NCBI RefSeq assembly: GCF_015711605.1
Contig: NZ_JABTEZ010000003.1
Location: 930,001 to 994,000 of the forward strand
Origin: Planomonospora sp. ID67723
GTDB lineage: Bacteria > Actinomycetota > Actinomycetes > Streptosporangiales > Streptosporangiaceae
Reading direction: 5' to 3'
DNA length: 64,000 bases
The notes beneath the pieces are model-generated. The model was not told the origin of the DNA. It saw nothing but the letters and a program-made list of their open reading frames with translations, and searched no databases. Positions 25,384 to 33,301 of the stretch are shown piece after piece. How positions within the stretch are numbered: the stretch's first letter is position 1; each line of letters opens with the position of its first letter. Both the position numbers and the translations under genes were made by a program.

Positions 25384-26388
25384 ATGCAGGCTCATGACCT
25401 GTCGGCCGGCGGCGACGTGCTGGCCCGCGTGCACGAGACGGCCCGTACGGCGGCGCGCCTGCACGGCCTGCCCGGCGCCGAGGTCACGCTGATCAACGTC
25501 TCGGAGAACGCCACCTTCCGGGTGGACGACCCGCGGACCGGGGAGCGCGCCATCCTGCGGGTGCACCGGCTCGGCTACCACTCCGTCCCGGCCATCGTCT
25601 CCGAGCTGGCCTGGCTGGAGGCGCTCCGTGAGGAGGCCGGGGTCAGGACGCCGAGGGTCATCCCCGCCCCGGACGGCTCCAGGGTGCTGACCGTTCCCGG
25701 CGAGCAGCCCCGTGACTGCGTCATGTTCGAGTTCCTGCCCGGGACGGAGCCGCCGGAGGACCGCCTGGTCGACGGATTCGAACGGCTCGGCGCGGTGACC
25801 GCGCGGATGCACCGGCACGCGCGGGCCTGGCGCGCCCCCGCCGGGTTCACCCGCTTCCACTGGGACTACGACGCCGCCCTGGGGGGCGAGTCCCGCTGGG
25901 GGCGCTGGCAGGACGGCCTCGGGATGGAGCCCGAGGCGCTGGCCGTACTGGACCGGCTGGACAAGGAGCTGCGTGAGCGGCTGCACCGGTTCGGCCGGGG
26001 GCCCGGCCGTTACGGGCTGATCCACGCCGACCTGCGCCTGGCCAACCTGCTGGTGACCGGCGACGGGCCGCCCAGCGTCATCGACTTCGACGACTGCGGT
26101 TTCGGCTGGTACCTCTACGACCTGGCCGCGGCGCTCAGCTTCATCGAGCACCACCCCCGGGTCCCCGAGATGGTCGAGGGCTGGCTGCGGGGTTACCGGA
26201 CCGTGCTGGACCTGCCCGCGGAGGAGGAGGCCGAGATCTGGACGTTCGTCATGTTCCGCCGCCTGCTCCTGGTCGCCTGGATCGGCACCCACACCGGCGT
26301 GGACATCGCCGCCGAACTCGGTGCGGGCTACACCCTGGGCAGTTGCGAGCTGGCCGAACGCTATCTGACGGGCCGCTCCGTCCCCTGA
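25384..26388 (+). CDS. APH-family phosphotransferase (homoserine kinase/SrkA-like)
   Basis: A 334-residue protein-kinase-fold small-molecule kinase. The N-lobe has LINVSENATFRV and the ATP lysine region ILRVHR. The catalytic loop is HADLRLANLL (His, Asp, Asn) and the metal-binding Asp lies in VIDFDDCGFG. Related enzymes phosphorylate homoserine, choline or aminoglycosides, or act on proteins (SrkA); which applies cannot be told. The ATG at 25384 follows GAGGAGACCCC. It is convergent with the TPR gene, 29 bases apart. Confidence 0.88.
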   Translation: MQAHDLSAGGDVLARVHETARTAARLHGLPGAEVTLINVSENATFRVDDPRTGERAILRVHRLGYHSVPAIVSELAWLEALREEAGVRTPRVIPAPDGSRVLTVPGEQPRDCVMFEFLPGTEPPEDRLVDGFERLGAVTARMHRHARAWRAPAGFTRFHWDYDAALGGESRWGRWQDGLGMEPEALAVLDRLDKELRERLHRFGRGPGRYGLIHADLRLANLLVTGDGPPSVIDFDDCGFGWYLYDLAAALSFIEHHPRVPEMVEGWLRGYRTVLDLPAEEEAEIWTFVMFRRLLLVAWIGTHTGVDIAAELGAGYTLGSCELAERYLTGRSVP

Positions 26389-26417
26389 CGGGCCGCGCCG
26401 CCGGCGATCAGGGGCCC

Positions 26418-28271
26418 TCACTCCCCGCCGTCGAGCGAGGCCAGCTCCCTCCGGATGTCCTCGTCGTCCGGGGCCAGTTCGAGCGCCCTGGCCAGGTCGG
26501 CGGCGGCCTCCCCCGGCCGGCCCGCAGCGCGCAGCGCCACCGCCCGGTTGAACAGCAGCGCCGGGTCCGCCCCCGGCTCCAGGGCGCGGGTGAAATCGGC
26601 GACGGCGCCCGCCGGGTCGCCGGTCTCGAAGGCCAGGGCACCGCGGCTGGCCCAGGCCGCCGTGAGCGAGGGAGCGCGCTCCAGCGCCCGGTCGAGTGCG
26701 GCCCGCGCCTTCGCGTGGCGCCCCTCGGCCATCTCCACCTGGCCCAGTGCGCACAGCAGGTACGGGTTGTCCGGATCCAGCGCGAGCCCCGCCTCAGCGT
26801 CCGCCCGCGCCCTGCCGTACTCGCCCAGCGCGGCCAGCAACCCGGCCCGGTTGGCGAGGGCGTCGACGAACTCCGGATCCAGCTCCAGGGCGTGGTCGAG
26901 GTCGGCGAGGGCGCCGGAGTGGTCTCCGGTGGAGAAGCGGACCTCGGCCCGGTTGTAGTAGGGCTCGGGGAAGGGCGGGCCCGCCTCCATCGCGCTCTCG
27001 TAGTCGGCGACCGCCGCGTCCAGCCTGCCGAGGCGGTGCAGCAGGTTGCCCCGGTCGATGTAGTAGTCGGGGTAGCCGGGGTCGGCCGCGATCACCCGGT
27101 CCAGATCCTCCAGCGCGTCCTCGGGCCGGCCCAGCATGATGGCGAGCTGCGCCCGGTTGGCCAGCAGGACCAGCCGGTGGATCGGGTGCTCGTCCGGCGC
27201 GAGCTCCCGGTCGGCGAGGTCCACCGCCTGCTGGACGAGCTCCAGAGCCTTGGCGGGGCGGCCGAGGCGTACCTCGATCAGGGCCCGGCCGTTGAGGTCG
27301 AAGCCCAGCTTGAAGGCGCGCTCGCGCCGGTCGGGCAGCAGCGTGGAGATGGCGATCGCCTGGTTCACCCAGGCCAGCGCCGCGTCCGGATCGCGGCGGG
27401 CCGGGTCGTGGTGGCGGACCTTCAGCATTCCGGTGGAGTAGGCGGCGGCCGCGTGTGTGACGGGGGAGACGCTCTCCCGCCTGGCCCGGTCGAACAGGGC
27501 CTCCGCCTCGTCCTCGCGGCGCAGCGAGCCGAGCGCGGTCGCGGTGCTGTGCAGGAACCGCCACCACAGGTCGGGTTCGGTCTCCGGGTCGACCAGCGGG
27601 AGCGCGCGCAGGCCCAGCTCCGCCACGGCGTGGTGGCAGCCGGTGTCCAGGCACCACTCGACCGCGAACCTCAGCGCCTCCACGGCCCTGCGCGGGTCGG
27701 TGCCGCGCTCGCGGTGGTAGGGGATCGCGCCGAGCCGGGCGCCGACCGTGCCCTGCCGCTCCAGCTCGTCGGCGCGCTTGTCGTGCTCGGCGGGGTCGAG
27801 CTCGGGCTCCGGCACGGTCTGTTCGTCGACGACCAGGGTGAGAAGCTCCGGGCCGATCCGGCGGCGCAGCACCTGCAGCAGCTCGCGGTCGGTGGGGTCG
27901 GCCTCGGAGGCGTTCTCGACGACGAGCGTGCGGGGGCCGGTATCGGCCAGGTGCTCGCGGACGAACTCGGCCAGGCCGTTGGCGAGGCGCAGTGTCCGGC
28001 GCGGAGCGTGGACCAGGATGCGTTCGGCCGGGGGCAGGTGGGCGGCGATCGACTGACGCCGGGAGGGGACGAGGTCGTGGAGGTCGGGGGCCACGGCGCG
28101 CAGCTCGATGTCGTAGCGGGCGACCAGCTCCGGGCGCGCGACGGGCGCCAGGGCGGAGGCGATCGCGCCTCCGGCGGTGTACGGCCCGCGCAGACGCCGG
28201 TCGGCGTCCACGGGGGGCGTCAGCAGAGGGGGAAGATCCGGTCCCTCCGCGGTGAGTTGTCCCCGGCTCAC
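26418..28271 (-). CDS. Large TPR protein with a degenerate NTPase-like N-terminus
   Basis: A 617-residue cytoplasmic protein. Residues 1-170 resemble part of a STAND/AAA NTPase: RGPYTAGGAI stands where a P-loop might be but lacks the GKT/S, and LVVENASEADPTDRELLQVL looks like a Walker-B region. From about 200 to the end there are ten or more tetratricopeptide repeats, e.g. PYYNRAEVRFSTGDHSGALA, so it probably binds a peptide or protein partner. The GTG at 28271 has GAGGAG five bases upstream, a decisive start. The 24-residue peptide ORF lies 98 bases upstream on the same strand, which suggests a peptide-binding or peptide-processing role. I do not know a characterised homologue. Confidence 0.85.
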   Translation of the reverse strand: MSRGQLTAEGPDLPPLLTPPVDADRRLRGPYTAGGAIASALAPVARPELVARYDIELRAVAPDLHDLVPSRRQSIAAHLPPAERILVHAPRRTLRLANGLAEFVREHLADTGPRTLVVENASEADPTDRELLQVLRRRIGPELLTLVVDEQTVPEPELDPAEHDKRADELERQGTVGARLGAIPYHRERGTDPRRAVEALRFAVEWCLDTGCHHAVAELGLRALPLVDPETEPDLWWRFLHSTATALGSLRREDEAEALFDRARRESVSPVTHAAAAYSTGMLKVRHHDPARRDPDAALAWVNQAIAISTLLPDRRERAFKLGFDLNGRALIEVRLGRPAKALELVQQAVDLADRELAPDEHPIHRLVLLANRAQLAIMLGRPEDALEDLDRVIAADPGYPDYYIDRGNLLHRLGRLDAAVADYESAMEAGPPFPEPYYNRAEVRFSTGDHSGALADLDHALELDPEFVDALANRAGLLAALGEYGRARADAEAGLALDPDNPYLLCALGQVEMAEGRHAKARAALDRALERAPSLTAAWASRGALAFETGDPAGAVADFTRALEPGADPALLFNRAVALRAAGRPGEAAADLARALELAPDDEDIRRELASLDGGE

Positions 28272-28369
28272 CGAACTCCTCGTGTCTCGTCTCGTGTGGT
28301 GCCGCAGACGTCCCGTACGGCACCGCGGACCGGCGCCCATCACTGGACGCCGGCTCTGTGTGGCCTGGC

Positions 28370-28444
28370 TCAGCCGACGTGCTTGGGGCTGGCGGCCCCG
28401 GTGAGCGCGACGGTGCCGGGCTTGTGAACGATCACGGGCTTCAT
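28370..28444 (-). CDS. Short peptide ORF (24 aa), candidate signalling or RiPP precursor peptide
   Basis: An ATG at 28444 with a very strong ribosome binding site (GAGGAAGG, six bases upstream) opens 24 codons to a TGA at 28370-28372. The peptide is basic: it starts MKPVIVHKPG, has a Thr/Ala/Gly middle and ends PKHVG. It has no Cys and no obvious export signal. Codon third positions are almost all G or C, as in real genes here. It is the first gene before the TPR protein and has a promoter-like sequence just upstream. It could be a signal peptide of a TPR-sensor system, a small RiPP precursor or a leader peptide; this is inference. Confidence 0.6.
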   Translation of the reverse strand: MKPVIVHKPGTVALTGAASPKHVG

Positions 28445-28477
28445 TGCGTACCTTCCTCGCAGGTAAGAACAAAAGGC

Positions 28478-28507
28478 AGTATTCGCAGCTTGCGCGGAGA
28501 TTGACAA
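28478..28507 (-). promoter_or_regulatory. Promoter-like sequence for the short peptide/TPR unit
   Basis: On the minus strand, TTGTCA (28507-28502) and AATACT (28483-28478) are spaced 18 bases apart, about 34 bases before the peptide ATG, in an AT-rich patch of an otherwise GC-rich neighbourhood. Confidence 0.45.
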
Positions 28508-28583
28508 GATCTATTTGCAATGCTGGCCGAATGCGGACATTCCCTGGACAGGGCGAGCAGGGATGCCCCTGTGAGCCGACCTT

Positions 28584-29579
28584 TCAGGGGCGGGGCTGCT
28601 GCTGGGTGATGCAGTGGATGCCGCCGCCCAGGGCGAAGATGTCTCGGGCGTCCACCGACTCGATCGTACGTTCGGGAAACAGTTTCGTGAAGATTTCGGC
28701 GGCCTCGGCATCGCGCGGGTCGTCGAACGAGCAGAGCAGGGCCAGACCGTTGGCCAGGTAGTGGTTGATATAGGAATAGTCGACCAGCTCCCCGTCGGCC
28801 TCACGGGTCTCCGGCGCGATCAGCTCGACGACCTCCAGCGGGCGGCCCTTGGCATCGGTCGAGGAGCGCAGGATCGCCAGGTTCTCCCGGGTGACCTCGT
28901 GGTCGGGGTGGGACGGGTCGGGCTGGACGTGGCAGAGCACCAGGCCGGGCCGGGCGAAGGAGGCCAGCAGGTCCACGTGGCCGCTGGTGCCGTACGCGCC
29001 GTAGTCGGCGGTCAGGCCGCGCGGCAGCCAGATCACCTTCTCCACCCCGAGCCGGGCGCGGAGCTCGGCCTCCACCCGCTCCCTGGTCCAGCCGGGGTTG
29101 CGCGCCTCGCCGAGCTGCACGGTCTCGGTGACGATCACCGTCCCCTCGCCGTCCACATGGATGCCGCCGCCCTCGTTGACGAGCTCGGAGCGGAAACGCC
29201 GCGCGCCGGTCCGCTCCAGGATCGCCCCGGCCACCAGGTCGTCCTTGGCGTGGGCGTGCCAGCCCCAGCCGTTGAAGGTCCAGTCGACGCCCGCCAGCCC
29301 GCCCCGGCCGTCCAGCAGGAAGGTCGGGCCGTTGTCGCGCATCCAGCAGTCGTCGAGCGGCTGCTCCATCACCTCGACCGCGGGGGACAACCAGCGGGCG
29401 GCGGACTCGCGCCCGCTCGGGTCGACGACCATGGTGACCGGCTCGTAGCGCACGATCGTGTTGGCCACGGAGGACCAGGCCCGGTAGGACGCCTCGGGGT
29501 CGGTCAGGGCGTAGCCGGCGACCGGCCAGGACATCCAGGTACGGGTGTGCGGGTGCCACTCGGGCGGCATGGAGAACAC
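28584..29579 (-). CDS. aguA: Agmatine deiminase
   Basis: A 331-residue peptidyl-arginine-deiminase-family enzyme converting agmatine to N-carbamoylputrescine and ammonia. PPEWHPHTRTWMSWP at the N-terminus, DDCWMRDNGPTF (about 76-87), VNEGGGIHVDGEG (about 134-146) and SGHVDLLASF carry the substrate-binding and catalytic Asp, Glu and His. The catalytic cysteine is Cys323 in GGGIHCIT near the end. The GTG at 29579 has AGGAG seven bases upstream. It lies downstream of ureAB-ureC on the same strand with a 112-bp gap that holds short TGTCGGAGAG repeats. The context suggests nitrogen recovery from arginine derivatives. Confidence 0.94.
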   Translation of the reverse strand: MFSMPPEWHPHTRTWMSWPVAGYALTDPEASYRAWSSVANTIVRYEPVTMVVDPSGRESAARWLSPAVEVMEQPLDDCWMRDNGPTFLLDGRGGLAGVDWTFNGWGWHAHAKDDLVAGAILERTGARRFRSELVNEGGGIHVDGEGTVIVTETVQLGEARNPGWTRERVEAELRARLGVEKVIWLPRGLTADYGAYGTSGHVDLLASFARPGLVLCHVQPDPSHPDHEVTRENLAILRSSTDAKGRPLEVVELIAPETREADGELVDYSYINHYLANGLALLCSFDDPRDAEAAEIFTKLFPERTIESVDARDIFALGGGIHCITQQQPRP

Positions 29580-29691
29580 GTGCTGGCTCCTGTCGGAGAG
29601 TTGTCGGAGAGGGGCCGGCCGCGGAGGGGACGCCGGTGATTCGGCCGCGCCGGGGGTTCGGATGCGTGCGGGCCCGGGTTTTCCGGGGATG

Positions 29692-31341
29692 TCAGAGGAA
29701 GTAGAGGCGGCTGAGGGAGACCGCGTCGGCGGGGGCCGAGCGGAGTTCCTCGCCGTCGAGGGTGACCCGGCCGAGCGCGTCCACCTGGACGGAGCCGAGC
29801 CGGGAGTTGCGGACCATGTCGGCGGGGCCGATGCCCCGGGTGCCGCGCACGCCGACGCGCCTGCGGCGGGTCGTCATGTGGTCGCCGCCCGACCCGGCGG
29901 CGGCCCGGCTGACGAAGGCCACCGACAGGTCGGCGGCGGTCGCGCCGTGCGCGCCGAACTGCGGTCCCAGCACCAGCGGCTCGCAGGTATCGGTGGAGGC
30001 GTTCGGGTCGCCGGTCACCCCGTAGGCGGGGAATCCGGCCTTGAGCACGAGCTGCGGCTTGGCGCCGAAGTGGTCCGGCCGCCAGAGCACGATGTCGGCC
30101 AGCTTGCCCGGCTCCAGCGAGCCGACCTCGTGGGCGAGGCCGTGCGCGATCGCCGGGTTGATCGTCAGTTTGGCCAGGTAGCGCAGCACCCGCTCGTTGT
30201 CGGCGCCGTCCGCCCCGCCGAGCTCGGTCTTCATCTTCCCGGCCATCGCGAACGTCCTGCGGACCGTCTCGCCCGCCCGGCCCATGCCCTGGGCGTCGGA
30301 GGAGGTGATGCCGATGACCCCGAGATCGTGCAGCACGTCCTCGGCGCCCATCGTGCCCGCCCGGATCCGGTCCCTGGCCAGGGCCGCGTCCCCGGGCAGC
30401 TCGGGTTTGAGCCCGTGCACCGCCACGATCATCCCGTGGTGCTCGGCGACGGCGTCCCGGCCGAAGGGCAGCGTCGGGTTGGTCGAGGAGCCGATGACGT
30501 TGGCCACCCCGGCCAGCTTGAGCACGTTCGGCACGTGGCCGCCGCCGCAGCCCTCGATGTGGAAGGCGTGGATCGTCCGGCCCTCCAGTACGGCGAGGGT
30601 GTCCTCGACCGACAGGCACTCGTTGAGGCCGTCGGTGTGCAGCGCCACCTGTACGTCGTGCTCCTCGGCCACCCGCAGCGCGGTGTCCAGCGCGCGGGTG
30701 TGGGCTCCCATGTCCTCGTGCACCTTGAAGCCGCTCGCGCCGCCCTCCACCAGGGCCTCCACGAGCGGGGCCGGATGCGAGGAAGAGCCGCGCGCCAGGA
30801 AGCCGATGTTGACCGGCCAGGCGTCGAAGGCGTTGAACGCGTGCCGCAGCGCCCACGGAGAGTTCACCCCGACGCCCCAGACCGGCCCGAACTCCTGGCC
30901 GATGACCGTGGTGACGCCGGAGGCGAGCGAGGCCTCCATGATGCGCGGGCTGAGCAGGTGCACATGGGTGTCGATCGCGCCCGCGGTGGCGATCAGCCCT
31001 TCGCCGGAGACGATCGTGGTGCCGGTGCCGACCACCACGTCCACACCGTCCAGCGTGTCGGGGTTGCCGGCGCGGCCGACGGCGTGGATGCGCCCCTCGC
31101 GGACGCCGATCGAGGCGGTCCGCACGCCGAGGAACGGGTCGAGGATCAGCACGTTGCTGATCACCAGGTCGCAGGTCTCCCGGATGGAGGCGGCTTTCAG
31201 GTGCAGGCCGTCCCTGGCCGTCTTGCCGAACCCGGCGAGGAACTCCTCGCCCGGCTTCTGCGAGTCGTGCTCGACCTCGACCACGAGGCCCGAGTCGCCG
31301 AGTCTGACCCGATCGCCCTTGCGGGGGCCGTACACGCTCAC
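29692..31341 (-). CDS. ureC: Urease subunit alpha
   Basis: A 549-residue nickel enzyme hydrolysing urea to ammonia and carbamate. The metal ligands are visible: THVHLLSP (two His), the carbamylated lysine (about Lys206) in GFKVHEDMGAH, HTDGLNE, HIEGCGGGH and Asp in SSDAQGMGR. In the mobile flap the usual VCHHL is replaced by AVHGL: the general-acid His is kept but the flap Cys is Val. The protein is near normal length and starts directly at VYGPRKGDRVRLGD. The GTG at 31341 is chosen by homology; a longer frame exists. UreAB precedes it, but no ureDEFG accessory genes are in the window, so maturation must come from elsewhere. Confidence 0.95.
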   Translation of the reverse strand: MSVYGPRKGDRVRLGDSGLVVEVEHDSQKPGEEFLAGFGKTARDGLHLKAASIRETCDLVISNVLILDPFLGVRTASIGVREGRIHAVGRAGNPDTLDGVDVVVGTGTTIVSGEGLIATAGAIDTHVHLLSPRIMEASLASGVTTVIGQEFGPVWGVGVNSPWALRHAFNAFDAWPVNIGFLARGSSSHPAPLVEALVEGGASGFKVHEDMGAHTRALDTALRVAEEHDVQVALHTDGLNECLSVEDTLAVLEGRTIHAFHIEGCGGGHVPNVLKLAGVANVIGSSTNPTLPFGRDAVAEHHGMIVAVHGLKPELPGDAALARDRIRAGTMGAEDVLHDLGVIGITSSDAQGMGRAGETVRRTFAMAGKMKTELGGADGADNERVLRYLAKLTINPAIAHGLAHEVGSLEPGKLADIVLWRPDHFGAKPQLVLKAGFPAYGVTGDPNASTDTCEPLVLGPQFGAHGATAADLSVAFVSRAAAGSGGDHMTTRRRRVGVRGTRGIGPADMVRNSRLGSVQVDALGRVTLDGEELRSAPADAVSLSRLYFL

Positions 31342-31456
31342 TGACGCACCATCCTCTTGCCGGTGGCCGACGGACCCGCGACGCACCCGGAGGCCGCCGG
31401 GTCACCGCCCCGCTCGCGTGTCCGGCCGGGGCCCGAGCCCCCGCCGGCCCGCCCGC

Positions 31457-32314
31457 TCACGCCTCACTCCCGAGGTACCCGCAGGCCCGCGCCTTCTCCA
31501 TGGCCCGCTCGAACGCGCCGGGAGCGTCCAGCGCCCCGTCCACCAGCCCGGCGAACCCGATCGCGACCCGCGCGCCGCCGATCGGGGTCAGCGGGACGGT
31601 ACGGCTCTCGCCCGGGTCGAACCGGACCGTGGAGCCCGCCGGGACCGCCAGCCTGCGTCCGTAGGCGGCGCCCCGGTCGAACCGGAGGCGGGGGTTCACC
31701 TCGAAGAAGTGGAAGTGCGAGGTGACACTGATCGGCACGGCGGCGGTGTTGAGGACCTCCACCTCCGTCACGTGGCCCGGCCCGGTCGCGCCGTCCACCG
31801 GGCCCGTGCCGTACGGGACGTCCGTGTGGACGGCGGTCCCCGCGCGGGTCGTGGCGCCCATGTGGACGGCGGTGGTGTGAACGGTGCCGGTGTGGACGGC
31901 GCCGGTGCGGCCGGTGCTCGTGTGACCGGCGCCCGGTCGGGCACCGGCGCCCTCCTTCGTGAAGGGGACCGGTTCGAGCACGGCGCCGGGCGCCTCGGCG
32001 CCCAGGGAACCGCCCCCGATCGGGTCGGTCACCACGGCCAGCCGGGTGCCGTCGTCGAAGACGGCCTCGACCATGACCTCGGTCACGATGTCGGCCACGC
32101 CGGGCAGGACGTCGCCCGGGCCGAGCACCGCCCGCCCCGCCTCGATCGCATCGGCCAGCCGGACGCCGTCGCGGGCCGCCTCGCAGACCGCGTCCGCGAT
32201 CAGCGCGGTGGCCTCCGGCACGTTCAGCCTCAGTCCTCGCGCTCTCCTGGCCCGCGCCAGCTCGGCCGCGGTGAACAGCAGCAGCCGGTCGCGCTCGGTC
32301 GGTGTCAGCCGCAC
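31457..32314 (-). CDS. Urease fused gamma/beta subunit with a long His/Thr-rich linker
   Basis: A 285-residue fusion. Residues 1-100 are UreA-like (LTPTERDRLLLF, LNVPEATALIAD, DVLPGVADIV) and about 185-285 are UreB-like (SVTSHFHFFEVNPRL, AIPAG-type VPAGSTVRFDPGE, GFAGLVDG). Between them, about 120-165 is a low-complexity linker of His, Thr, Gly and Val in which an HT(G/T)-x-VH unit recurs; the DNA there repeats GTGTGGACGGCG-like words. Fused UreAB is known in actinobacteria, but this linker is unusually long and could bind nickel. The GTG at 32314 lies seven bases after AGGAGG, deciding the start over a GTG six bases upstream. Confidence 0.93.
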   Translation of the reverse strand: MRLTPTERDRLLLFTAAELARARRARGLRLNVPEATALIADAVCEAARDGVRLADAIEAGRAVLGPGDVLPGVADIVTEVMVEAVFDDGTRLAVVTDPIGGGSLGAEAPGAVLEPVPFTKEGAGARPGAGHTSTGRTGAVHTGTVHTTAVHMGATTRAGTAVHTDVPYGTGPVDGATGPGHVTEVEVLNTAAVPISVTSHFHFFEVNPRLRFDRGAAYGRRLAVPAGSTVRFDPGESRTVPLTPIGGARVAIGFAGLVDGALDAPGAFERAMEKARACGYLGSEA

Positions 32315-32327
32315 GGCCACCCTCCTG

Positions 32328-32362
32328 TTAGAACCGTCTTCAAACTTAGAGCAGCATTCTAA
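32328..32362. promoter_or_regulatory. Operator-like dyad in the urease/tetR divergent gap
   Basis: TTAGAA (32328-32333) and TTCTAA (32357-32362) are perfect inverted arms 23 bases apart within an AT-rich gap between divergent ureAB and tetR. A third related word, CTTAGAG, lies inside. This is a natural autoregulation and urease-repression site for the neighbouring TetR protein. Confidence 0.5.
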
Positions 32363-32380
32363 GCGGGTACGGTGTCACTC

Positions 32381-33115
32381 ATGACTGCCAATCCGGATCC
32401 CGTCGCCCGGCCCGAGCCTGCGAGACCGGAGCCACCGGGGCCGGCGCCGTCGGGAACGGACCTGTCCGGGGCGCCGTCGCGGGGGGCGGATCCGTCCGGC
32501 GCCGGGTCGTCCGGGGCGGGACCCATGGTCCGGCTGGAGCGTCCCGACATGCGGGCGCACGTGCTGCGGGCGGCGCTGCTGGCGATCGACGAGGTCGGGC
32601 CCGAACGCGTGCGGGTCCGGGACATCGCCGAGCGGGCCGGCATGAGCAGTGGTCATGTCATGTACTACTTCGGCAGGCGTGATCGGATCCTGGTCTCCAC
32701 GCTACTGCTGAGCGAGGACGAACTGGCCGAACGCCGCACCGCCGAGCTGGCGGCCGTCACCGATCCGCGTGAGGCGGTCACCCGTTTCGCGGAGCTGTAC
32801 CTGCCCTCGGGCGCCAAGGACGTGCGCTGGCGGCTGTGGGCCCAGGCCATCGCCCGGCCGCCGGAGGACGAGGAGACCTTGGCCCGGATCGCCGGCTTCG
32901 CCGGCACCTGGGTGCGGGAGCTGGCCGGGATCGTGGCGCGAGGCGCCGGGGCAGGGGTCTTCCGGCCGATCGGCGACGCCGAGCGCCACGCGGCCCGCAT
33001 GTGCCGCGTCATGGACAGCCTCGCGAGCGACGTGCTGCTCGGCCTGCCCGGCTGCGATGCGGCATGGGCCCGCGACCAGGCCGTACGGGAGATCATGTAC
33101 GGGCTCGAGCCCTGA
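32381..33115 (+). CDS. TetR/AcrR family transcriptional regulator
   Basis: A 244-residue regulator. The first 48 residues are Pro/Ser/Gly-rich and probably disordered. The helix-turn-helix lies at about 55-105 with VRVRDIAERAGMSSGHVMYYFGRRD, the canonical recognition helix; the rest is an all-helical ligand domain with FAELYLP and WAQAIARPPED. The N-terminus is uncertain: starts at 32372 (GTG), 32381 (ATG) or 32525 (ATG, at the beginning of the conserved domain) are all possible. It is divergent from the urease genes and has an operator-like dyad between, so control of ureABC is likely. The ligand is unknown. Confidence 0.88.
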   Translation: MTANPDPVARPEPARPEPPGPAPSGTDLSGAPSRGADPSGAGSSGAGPMVRLERPDMRAHVLRAALLAIDEVGPERVRVRDIAERAGMSSGHVMYYFGRRDRILVSTLLLSEDELAERRTAELAAVTDPREAVTRFAELYLPSGAKDVRWRLWAQAIARPPEDEETLARIAGFAGTWVRELAGIVARGAGAGVFRPIGDAERHAARMCRVMDSLASDVLLGLPGCDAAWARDQAVREIMYGLEP

Positions 33116-33236
33116 TCGTGCCCCTTCGGATGCGTACGCGACGGCGGCGCGGTCTCCCGTCTCCGGGCGGAAGCCGCGCACCGTCCGTCCGCCCACCCGT
33201 CGGCCCGGCACGGCCCACCGGTAGTCCCGGGAGCCA

Positions 33237-33271
33237 CGCGGGCCGGACCCCGGACGTGCGTCCGGCCGCGC
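33237..33271. terminator. Hairpin between convergent tetR and GGDEF genes
   Basis: GGCCGGAC (33241-33248) and GTCCGGCC (33260-33267) form 8-bp arms flanked by further CGCG pairing. It lies in the gap between convergent genes; no T-run follows. Confidence 0.45.
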
Positions 33272-33301
33272 GCGGGTGCCGTACGGCCGCCGGCCGGATT
33301 G

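Noticed and set aside
29545-31344. Plus-strand open frame of about 600 codons opposite ureC
   Set aside because: A shadow of ureC with His/Arg/Gly-rich translation and no recognisable motif.
31840-31930. Short GTGTGGACGGCG-like tandem words, considered as a CRISPR or VNTR array
   Set aside because: The units are irregular and encode the in-frame His/Thr linker of UreAB; no spacer structure or cas genes.
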